Shown here: one piece after another, positions 57,973 to 64,000 of the stretch | Position numbering within the stretch: position 1 is the first letter of the stretch | Layout: each line of letters begins with the position of its first letter | Assembly (NCBI GenBank): GCA_018223435.1 | Contig: JAGTTO010000001.1 | Span: 3,844,001-3,908,000, forward strand | DNA: 64,000 nt | Origin: Lachnospiraceae bacterium Marseille-Q4251 | Lineage (GTDB): Bacteria > Bacillota > Clostridia > Lachnospirales > Lachnospiraceae | Reading direction: 5' to 3' | Made by a program: the position numbers and the translations under genes | Notes under the pieces: generated by a model | The model's database searches: none | What the model was told of the DNA's origin: nothing | The model's input: only the letters and a program-made list of their open reading frames with translations

Positions 57973-59475
57973 ATGAACATCAAACGAGCAAAACAGGAAA
58001 TTATAGATGCCGTGGAGGCATACTTATCCAAAGATGAATATGGAGACTGGCTGATCTCCAGGGTGTGCCAGCGCCCGATCCTGCTTCTGGGCGCCCCGGG
58101 CATCGGAAAAACTCAGATCATGGAGCAGGCGGCCCGGGAGTGCGGTGTAGCCCTCGTGGCCTACAGCATCACCCACCATACGAGACAGAGTGCCATCGGC
58201 CTTCCTTTTATCTCAAAGAAACAGTATGGCGGGCAGGAATATTCCGTGACGGAGTACACGATGAGCGAGATCGTGGCCAGCGTCTACGATAAGATGGAGG
58301 AGACCGGTCTTTCAGAGGGAATTCTTTTCATTGATGAGATCAACTGCGTGTCCGAGACTCTGGCCCCGGCGATGCTCCAGTTTCTGCAGTGCAAGACCTT
58401 CGGAAATCATGCGATTCCTGAGGGCTGGGTCATCGTGGCAGCAGGAAATCCGCCGGAGTACAACAAATCGGTCCGGGATTTCGATGTGGTGACGCTGGAC
58501 CGAGTGAAAAAAATTCCCGTGGAGCCGGATCTTGACGTCTGGAAGGAATACGCCTACAAAGAGGGTATCCACCCGGCCATCCTGTCTTACCTAAACCTTC
58601 GGAATAGCTATTTTTACAAGATGGAGACCACGGTGGAGGGCCGGAAATTCGCCACGCCGCGAGGCTGGGAGGATCTTTCCAGGATCATCCAGGTCTATGA
58701 GCAGCTTAAAAAGACTGTGGATGCGGACCTGGTACTCCAGTATATCCAGCACCCGAAGATTGCCCGGGATTTTGCCTCCTATTACGATCTCTACCAGAAA
58801 TACCAGGCCGATTATCAGGTGGAAGCCATCCTTCGCGGAGAAAGTTTTGACCGGATGCTGGCGAAAGTGGCCCATGCTTCCTTTGACGAGCGTATGAGCG
58901 TGGTTCATCTGCTTCTTTCTGGTGTCCGGAAAGCGATCCGCCGCGCCATGGAGCAGGAGGCCGTGACGGAAAAGGTCTTTGAGGTTCTGAAAGATTTGAA
59001 AATGAATCTGGATGAGACCGAGGAGACAGCGGCGGCGCTGGAGCGATTTACGTCCCTTCTGGAAACCGAGCGGGAAAAGAAAAAGAAGCAGGAGCTTCTG
59101 GATCACCGGGAGGATGTGATTTATAAGGAGAGTATCCGGATTCTGGGCAGCTATCAGGAAGAGCTTCGACTCAAGGGTGCTCTGAAAGGAGAGGAAGGCT
59201 TCGACACTTTAAAAACCCTTTTCGCCAGAGAAAAAGAAGCCTACGAAGCTTTCTTTACAGAAGCCGGGGAAACGCTGGAGCACGCCTTTGATTTCTTTGA
59301 GGCGGCCTTCCTGAACAGCCAGGAGCTGGTTGTCTTCCTCTCCGAACTCAATACGGACTGGAACAGCATTGAATTTCTTAAAGAATACGACTGCGAACGC
59401 TATTACCGCTACAACAAAGAACTCCTTTTCGAGGACCGCAGCGCCCGGATCAAAAAGAGAATTGAAGCTCTCTGA
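57973..59475 (+). CDS. MoxR-type AAA+ ATPase
   Basis: 500 residues. Walker A GAPGIGKT (40-47), Walker B ILFIDE (D121, E122), sensor-like AAGNPPEYN, and the arginine-rich DLDRVKKIPVEPD area, all MoxR/AAA_5-like. A long helical, charged C-terminal half (about 330-500, DETEETAAALERF, TEREKKKKQELL) is unusual. It is expected to work with the VWA protein upstream as a chaperone-like or metal-insertion pair; the target is unknown. The MITE lies in the 174-base gap between them. Confidence 0.88.
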   Translation: MNIKRAKQEIIDAVEAYLSKDEYGDWLISRVCQRPILLLGAPGIGKTQIMEQAARECGVALVAYSITHHTRQSAIGLPFISKKQYGGQEYSVTEYTMSEIVASVYDKMEETGLSEGILFIDEINCVSETLAPAMLQFLQCKTFGNHAIPEGWVIVAAGNPPEYNKSVRDFDVVTLDRVKKIPVEPDLDVWKEYAYKEGIHPAILSYLNLRNSYFYKMETTVEGRKFATPRGWEDLSRIIQVYEQLKKTVDADLVLQYIQHPKIARDFASYYDLYQKYQADYQVEAILRGESFDRMLAKVAHASFDERMSVVHLLLSGVRKAIRRAMEQEAVTEKVFEVLKDLKMNLDETEETAAALERFTSLLETEREKKKKQELLDHREDVIYKESIRILGSYQEELRLKGALKGEEGFDTLKTLFAREKEAYEAFFTEAGETLEHAFDFFEAAFLNSQELVVFLSELNTDWNSIEFLKEYDCERYYRYNKELLFEDRSARIKKRIEAL

Positions 59476-59494
59476 TGGCTTTTGGGACTTTTGC

Positions 59495-59523
59495 TTGACC
59501 GCTGTGAAGAAAAAAGGTATAAT
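59495..59523 (+). promoter_or_regulatory. sseB-like gene promoter
   Basis: TTGACC (59495-59500), 17-base spacer, TATAAT (59518-59523). Confidence 0.85.
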
Positions 59524-59586
59524 AGAACTACGAAATGCGGCCAAAGTTTTATGAAATTTTACCGTATTATTAATATTAGAGAGGAT

Positions 59587-59631
59587 GTAACTATTCAGGA
59601 GCCACTATCCCGCGAGGTTCTGAACAGTTAC
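59587..59631. repeat. Palindromic repeat, family P, copy 2
   Basis: A 45-base hairpin: GTAACTATTCAGGAGCC pairs with GGTTCTGAACAGTTAC around a GC-rich loop. It is related to 23288-23396. It lies in the 5' leader of the SseB gene, ending 18 bases before its start codon and including the approach to its ribosome site. Confidence 0.65.
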
Positions 59632-59648
59632 GAAAGGACAGAATAACC

Positions 59649-60410
59649 ATGGAGACGAATGAAAAGAAGGCATTTCTGGAAGAGCTTCAGAAAACACCGG
59701 AGATTTATGTGATCATGAGTGTATGCACCAAGATGCCGTATGTATATTGCGAGCCGGAGAGCTATGACGATCAGGTATTCCTTTTCCACAAGGAGGAGGA
59801 TGCGAAGAAGCTGGTTGAGGACTACAGACAGCACGAGAATCCGATCGTTGCAGTGAAGCTGGAGAACAAACAGTTCCTGGGCTTCTATTCCAGCCTGTTT
59901 ATGATGGGTGTCAATGGCCTGAACATTGACTTCGGTACAGATGAGGCACAGTCCATTCAGCTGACGGATCTGGTGAGAAGACCGGATTATTCCAAACTGC
60001 CGGAGGGCAAGGTAAAGGTAGAGAATCCCGAGCTTGAGCTCACCACGATCTACTATATGCAGGAGATCCGCCGCAAACCGGGTATCGGCCAGCAGCCGAG
60101 ATTCCGTGAGCTGGAGGATGAGATGCTGACTCACTTCCGCGAGGGAACCTTCATCGTGCCGGTACAGACCGCAGATAAGGAAAACGGCGAGACAGAGAGC
60201 AAAGTTCCGTTCATGAAGATGAAAAACGGCGATATCTATCAGCCGATCTTTACCGATATGCCGGAATTTTTCAAATTCTGCCGTGACGGCAAGTTCCGTG
60301 CAGCAGTGATCCCCTACGAAAAGCTCAATGCTGTGATTCTGAAACAGGCAAAAGGAATTATCATGAATCCCTTTGGTGTCCGTCTGATCCTGAACAAAGG
60401 ACAGTTCTAA
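59649..60410 (+). CDS. SseB family protein
   Basis: 253 residues of the SseB-like family (SseB N- and C-terminal domains), named after an enterobacterial protein of uncertain role. KMPYVYCEP starts domain 1, FKFCRDGKFRAAVIPYEKL and GIIMNPFGVRLIL are the typical C-terminal motif. No signal or membrane segments. The start ATG 59649 lies directly after the family P hairpin and a GAAAGG site. 24 bases before the PHP gene, so co-transcribed. Confidence 0.82.
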   Translation: METNEKKAFLEELQKTPEIYVIMSVCTKMPYVYCEPESYDDQVFLFHKEEDAKKLVEDYRQHENPIVAVKLENKQFLGFYSSLFMMGVNGLNIDFGTDEAQSIQLTDLVRRPDYSKLPEGKVKVENPELELTTIYYMQEIRRKPGIGQQPRFRELEDEMLTHFREGTFIVPVQTADKENGETESKVPFMKMKNGDIYQPIFTDMPEFFKFCRDGKFRAAVIPYEKLNAVILKQAKGIIMNPFGVRLILNKGQF

Positions 60411-60434
60411 CCGGATGACAGGGAGGGGATTGGT

Positions 60435-61286
60435 TTGAAGCTGGATATGCATTGCCATACCCATGAAGGGTCTGTGGACAGTAAGATCGGGGTGGAGGAG
60501 TACATCCGCATCCTGAAGGAAAAAGGCTACGACGGTATGCTCATCACCGATCATGATACCTATAACGGTTACCGCTATTGGAAGGAACATCTGAAAGGGA
60601 AAAAATACAAAGATTTTGTGGTTTTGAAAGGAATCGAGTATGACACCAATAATGCCGGCCATATGCTGGTAGTGATGCCTGAAAATGTGAAGCTTCGCAT
60701 TCTGGAAATGCGGGGGATGCCGCTGCCGATGCTGCTCTTTATCGTGCATGCCTTCGGCGGAATTGTGGGTCCGGCCCATCCGTTCGGTGAAAAATATCTG
60801 AGCTTCACCAATACCCGGTATTTTCGTAAAAACCGGAACATTGTAGAAAAATTTGACTTTATTGAGACCTTTAATTCCTGCGAGAATGCGGAGCGGAATA
60901 TTCAGGCCAGACAGCTGGCGAATATTTACAACAAGCCCGGTTTCGGCGGCAGCGATTCCCACAAGACGGACTGTATTGGCACAGCCTATACCCGCCTGCC
61001 TGAGAATGTCACCAAGGAGTCGGAACTTATCGCGCTGGTTAAAGCAAAAGCCCCAATCACCTACGGAGGCAGTATTTACAATAAGACCACGAAGGATAAG
61101 ATCGGAAAGGTAAATGATGTTCTGATTTATTCCTTCTGGGTCTACAATAAAGTTTTGGGACTCTCCCAGGTCCTGAGACGGCGGGGCCAGTCCCGTTATC
61201 TCAATCTGAGCAAAGCGAACAAAGAATATTTCTTCAAATCCGGCGGACCGGAGCTGAAGAAGGATATAAAAAAAGCTGAAGTCTGA
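60435..61286 (+). CDS. PHP domain metal-dependent phosphoesterase
   Basis: 283 residues. PHP metal-binding residues are visible: DMHCHTHEG (H6, H8), ITDHDTYNG, GIEYDTNNAGHMLV, PAHPFG and GGSDSHKTDCIG. Probably a nucleoside 3',5'-bisphosphate or RNA/DNA phosphoesterase; the exact substrate is not known. TTG start at 60435 with GGGAGGGG. A terminator overlaps its end. Confidence 0.85.
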   Translation: MKLDMHCHTHEGSVDSKIGVEEYIRILKEKGYDGMLITDHDTYNGYRYWKEHLKGKKYKDFVVLKGIEYDTNNAGHMLVVMPENVKLRILEMRGMPLPMLLFIVHAFGGIVGPAHPFGEKYLSFTNTRYFRKNRNIVEKFDFIETFNSCENAERNIQARQLANIYNKPGFGGSDSHKTDCIGTAYTRLPENVTKESELIALVKAKAPITYGGSIYNKTTKDKIGKVNDVLIYSFWVYNKVLGLSQVLRRRGQSRYLNLSKANKEYFFKSGGPELKKDIKKAEV

Positions 61287-61300
61287 CTTCAGCTTTTTTT
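61268..61300. terminator. Bidirectional terminator overlapping two stop codons
   Basis: AAAAAAGCTGAAGT with ACTTCAGCTTTTTT, loop of three bases. Convergent genes end at 61286 and 61289, inside the stem. Confidence 0.92.
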
Positions 61301-61684
61301 GATGAATTCGGTTTTGCATTTCGGACAGGTGATAGCGATCTTTCCCTTTCCTCTGGGAATACGAATCTTCTGTCCGCAGCTGGGACAGGTGTAGATATGG
61401 AATTTCACCCGGTCCTGAGTCATCTGCTTTTCTTTGTTAAAGAAGCGGACCGCCTGATTTTTGTATTTCAGGAAAATCTCGTTTTCTTTTCTGCGCTGGG
61501 CATAGTTTTTGGAAAACATGCGAAAGTACAGAACAAGGACGAGGATAAAAGTGATACCGTTTAAGAAACGGCTCCGGACGAAAAGTCCGATGATGAGAAG
61601 GGCGATCGTGAGATAGAGGGAATATTTCCCCAGTTCATCTACGCCGTAACGACCTGCCATAAAACGCTGAAACTTATCCTTCAT
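61289..61684 (-). CDS. Membrane protein with C-terminal zinc ribbon
   Basis: 131 residues: two adjacent membrane helices (about 24-56), a basic stretch, then a zinc-ribbon with CPSC and CPKC. Unknown function; possibly a small regulator or scaffold. Its start overlaps the flavodoxin stop by four bases, so both are made from one transcript. Confidence 0.75.
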   Translation of the reverse strand: MKDKFQRFMAGRYGVDELGKYSLYLTIALLIIGLFVRSRFLNGITFILVLVLYFRMFSKNYAQRRKENEIFLKYKNQAVRFFNKEKQMTQDRVKFHIYTCPSCGQKIRIPRGKGKIAITCPKCKTEFIKKS

Positions 61685-62202
61685 AGAACTGCCTCCATTT
61701 TTTTACTGATGTTTTTGGCAAAAGAAGCGGCTTTTCGGAAATCCTCAGCAGAGGGATGAAAAAGCGCTTCATCGAAATTTTTGATGAGCCGGCTGGCCAG
61801 CTGGTCATGCTCGGTGCCGAGCATAGCTTCGTATTTTTCACGCACCCGGATGGGCATTTTTCCCTGGCAGAAAAAGCTGCCGAAGTATTCATTGTCGTCC
61901 GGGAGAAAGGCGCGGACCTTGTTTTCCAGCTCCGCGTAGTATTCCGGGGAATTTCCCATGCCGCAGGTGCCGAAAAAGGCCACCTTTTTTCCGTGGAGCT
62001 CCGATAAAAAATCCAGGACCTCGACGCTGGCAGTGCCACGATTGGCCCAGAAGCCGATGAAATAACAGTCGGCGGAGAGGGGGTTTCTGGCCCGGTCCAG
62101 TTCCTGAATGTCTTTCGGTGAAGAAGGAAGGGCCTGAAAAATTTCTTTTGCCACAGCGGCGGTGTTTCCGGTGCCGCTCACATAAATTACCTCTGTATTC
62201 AT
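61681..62202 (-). CDS. Flavodoxin family protein
   Basis: 173 residues, FMN-binding flavodoxin fold. The N-terminal phosphate loop is VSGTGNTAAVAKEI, followed by DCYFIGFWANRGTASVEVLDF and FFGTCGMGN. Longer than short flavodoxins, close to the flavodoxin_5-like group. ATG at 62202; the frame is open further upstream without a good site. It may be an electron carrier for an unidentified partner, and is translationally coupled to the zinc-ribbon protein. Confidence 0.85.
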   Translation of the reverse strand: MNTEVIYVSGTGNTAAVAKEIFQALPSSPKDIQELDRARNPLSADCYFIGFWANRGTASVEVLDFLSELHGKKVAFFGTCGMGNSPEYYAELENKVRAFLPDDNEYFGSFFCQGKMPIRVREKYEAMLGTEHDQLASRLIKNFDEALFHPSAEDFRKAASFAKNISKKMEAVL

Positions 62203-62320
62203 GAAATCACTTCCTGTATGATATTTTTTCGACTCTCCTATTCTATCACAATTCTTATTAAAATGACATGATGATAATATCAAATATTTATGAACAAAGT
62301 ATAAAACCAGTTCAGACAGA

Positions 62321-62419
62321 AGCTGCGAAGCAGCGAGAGTGCATGAAATGCACGGGGTGCTGAGTCCCGGTGGGACTCGTTTTGCACCGACCGAAGCGAA
62401 GCGTAGACCTGAGGTCTAT
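62321..62419. repeat. Structured repeat with constant core, copy 2
   Basis: Core at 62377-62408 matches 23551-23582 with one mismatch. Hairpins: GCTGC/GCAGC, GTGCAT/ATGCAC, outer GGTGC/GCACC enclosing GAGTCCC/GGGACTC, then TAGACC/GGTCTA after the core. It ends at the stop codon of the PP-loop gene, so it covers that gene's 3' end. Confidence 0.75.
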
Positions 62420-63156
62420 TGTTCTGAACGTCCGATAAATCTCTCCGGCCAGTCAAAAATATTTCCATTCAAAACGGCCGTCAGCATCCTTTCCTTCACC
62501 CCGGGATTCTTCCGGTTCAGCACCCGGATGAGCTCCTTCACTTCCTGCCGCTTCGTATGCCCGTCTGCCGGACAGAGATTTTTCACCACGGGAAGCTCAT
62601 ATTTATTTTTGAAACCGATGATCTCCGCCTCCCAGACGAACATCAGCGGCCGGATTACGGTGAGATCGATCCCATCGAGATAAGTCACCGGCGGAAAAGA
62701 GTAGAAACGTCCTTCGTACATGAGGGAGAGCATCATAGTCTCCACGATATCGTCGGAATGGTGGGCGTAAGCCACTTTATTGCAGCCGAGTTCCTTTGCC
62801 GCCTGGTTGAGAGCGCCGCGCCTGATTTTCGCACAGAGAGAGCAGGGATGGCTCTCCTGACCGGCCGCGGTGATGATCTCGCCAATCTTTGTGGGAACGA
62901 TGGTATAGGGAACTGCAAGGCGTTCACAGAGCTCCTTTACCGGAGAAAGGTCAAACCCCGGATAGCCCAGATCCACGGAGATGGCATAAATCTCAAAAGG
63001 ATGCGGATAAAATTTTCTTAAACCAGCCAGCGCATAGAGAAGCGTCAGACTGTCCTTTCCGCCGGAGACGCCCACGGCGATCCGGTCTCCGTCCTGGATC
63101 ATCTGATATTCCTCCACCGCCTTCCTGGTCAGATTCAAAAGACGCTGTAATTTCAT
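62416..63156 (-). CDS. PP-loop ATPase, TtcA-like tRNA thiolation family
   Basis: 246 residues. PP-loop SGGKDS (31-36), then SVDLGYPGFDLSPV, the CSLCAKIRRGAL Cys pair and a late Cys (NLCPADGHTKR), the TtcA/TilS pattern of 4Fe-4S-dependent tRNA 2-thiolation enzymes. The exact position modified is not certain. ATG at 63156 with AAGGAG upstream. Its stop is inside the structured repeat. Confidence 0.85.
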   Translation of the reverse strand: MKLQRLLNLTRKAVEEYQMIQDGDRIAVGVSGGKDSLTLLYALAGLRKFYPHPFEIYAISVDLGYPGFDLSPVKELCERLAVPYTIVPTKIGEIITAAGQESHPCSLCAKIRRGALNQAAKELGCNKVAYAHHSDDIVETMMLSLMYEGRFYSFPPVTYLDGIDLTVIRPLMFVWEAEIIGFKNKYELPVVKNLCPADGHTKRQEVKELIRVLNRKNPGVKERMLTAVLNGNIFDWPERFIGRSEQ

Positions 63157-63214
63157 GATGTAGACTCCTTTCGCACATAACATCCATTATTGGATAAAAT
63201 AGGGAAAAAGTCAA

Positions 63215-63244
63215 TTGATTTTTCGACAGGTTCTGGTGTATACT
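63215..63244 (+). promoter_or_regulatory. Sugar kinase gene promoter
   Basis: TTGATT (63215-63220), 18-base spacer, TATACT (63239-63244) with TG extension. Confidence 0.6.
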
Positions 63245-63274
63245 ATACAGGATAAAACACAAGGAGGAACTACC

Positions 63275-64000
63275 ATGGATGTAATCAGCGTAGGAGAAAT
63301 GTTGATCGACTTTACACCGGGAAAGGAAGCCAATTCTTATGTGCGTAATCCCGGAGGTGCCCCGGCCAATGCAGTGATCGCTATTGCCAGAAACGGTCTT
63401 TCTACCGGATTTGCCGGCAAACTGGGTGATGATGATTTCGGACGTTTTCTGAAAGAGACTCTGGAGAAAGAAGGCGTGAAGGTTCTCTGCCCGGAGCTGA
63501 CGAAGGAAGCAATTACCACGCTGGCTTTCGTTACCTTATATGAGAACGGAGAGAGATCCTTCACATTCGCCAGAAAACCCGGAGCAGATATGCTTCTTAC
63601 GAAGGATGATATCGATGAAAATGAGATCCGCCAGGCCAAGATGGTTCATGCAGGATCTGTAAATATGACCAAAGAGCCGGCCAGAGGCGCAAACCTTTAT
63701 GCCATGAAGCTTGCCCACGATAATGGCAAACTGGTGAGCTTCGATGTGAACTACCGAGATACCCTCTGGGAGAACGAGGCAGCCTGCAAGGAAGTGGCAG
63801 ACCAGGTTTACGACTATGTGGACTTTCTGAAGATCTCCGAGGAGGAACTCTATTTCGTAGGCGGAGAGGAGAACATCCCCGCGTTTATGAAAGAGCACGG
63901 CATCTCTGTTGTCATCGAGACTCTGGGAGCTGACGGTGCAAAATACTTCTTCGACGGTCACACCGGACATCAGCCGGGTCACAAGGTACATGCAGTGGAC
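63275..64000 (+). CDS. PfkB family sugar kinase (fructokinase-like), 3' end outside the window
   Basis: 242 codons visible, still open at 64000. PfkB N-terminal motif GGAPANAVIAIARNG and GFAGKLGDDDFGRFLKETL are clear, with the fructokinase-like MDVISVGEMLIDFTPG start. The second PfkB signature with the catalytic Asp lies beyond the end. ATG 63275 has an AAGGAGG site. Substrate probably fructose or a related sugar. Confidence 0.9.
   Translation, partial: MDVISVGEMLIDFTPGKEANSYVRNPGGAPANAVIAIARNGLSTGFAGKLGDDDFGRFLKETLEKEGVKVLCPELTKEAITTLAFVTLYENGERSFTFARKPGADMLLTKDDIDENEIRQAKMVHAGSVNMTKEPARGANLYAMKLAHDNGKLVSFDVNYRDTLWENEAACKEVADQVYDYVDFLKISEEELYFVGGEENIPAFMKEHGISVVIETLGADGAKYFFDGHTGHQPGHKVHAVD

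Overview
The window looks like a chromosomal segment of a Gram-positive, anaerobic gut clostridium, most likely a Lachnospiraceae member. The evidence is the large homodimer-type pyruvate:ferredoxin oxidoreductase, pyruvate phosphate dikinase, single-chain glycyl-tRNA synthetase, many strong AGGAGG ribosome sites, TTG/GTG starts and the overall gene content. The genus cannot be fixed from the sequence. No rRNA, tRNA, CRISPR array, phage gene or intact transposase was seen.

Layout: 1-4.2 kb, envelope and isoprenoid operon (uppS, cdsA, dxr, rseP, a DUF308 protein). 4.3-6.1 kb, small-molecule kinase and ketopantoate reductase. 6.2-7.9 kb, peptidoglycan-binding protein and MscL with a zinc-ribbon tail (minus strand). 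8.3-12.6 kb, carAB behind a possible attenuator. 12.7-14.9 kb, moaC and an ABC-F ATPase. 15.2-23.0 kb, a bacterial microcompartment (BMC) operon. 23.1-23.9 kb, a noncoding island of nested inverted repeats. 24-28.8 kb, bioY with a BirA-like operator, DUF1284 and PFOR. 28.9-33.6 kb, MATE, then DeoR-rhamnulokinase-PduO. 33.7-40.5 kb, M16C peptidase, era, recO, a lipoprotein and glyS. 40.6-43.3 kb, ppdK. 43.4-48.1 kb, secreted proteins, an rsmH paralogue and small proteins. 48.3-51.3 kb, a probable metal-transport module. 51.4-55.4 kb, pcp, MATE, a lipoprotein and an aldose epimerase. 55.5-59.5 kb, an LRR / VWA / MoxR-AAA cluster interrupted by a MITE. 59.6-64 kb, SseB, PHP, zinc-ribbon, flavodoxin, PP-loop ATPase and a PfkB sugar kinase cut by the window end.

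The BMC operon and the DeoR-RhaB-PduO operon 7 kb downstream form one metabolic theme. Rhamnulokinase makes a ketose-1-phosphate. The class II aldolase splits it to DHAP and L-lactaldehyde. The alcohol dehydrogenase can reduce lactaldehyde to 1,2-propanediol, and the CoA-acylating aldehyde dehydrogenase plus PduL can convert aldehyde to acyl phosphate. The aldolase, both dehydrogenases and PduL carry amphipathic encapsulation-type peptides. No diol dehydratase (B12 or glycyl-radical) is present in the window, although PduS, PduT and PduO homologues are.

The other notable content is noncoding: a TA-inserting MITE whose removal restores a plausible ancestral stop codon, a structured repeat whose hairpins covary around a constant 32-base core, a 766-bp element with long inverted ends, and twin 16-bp palindromes in front of a DUF2325 / PacL-like / P1B-ATPase module.
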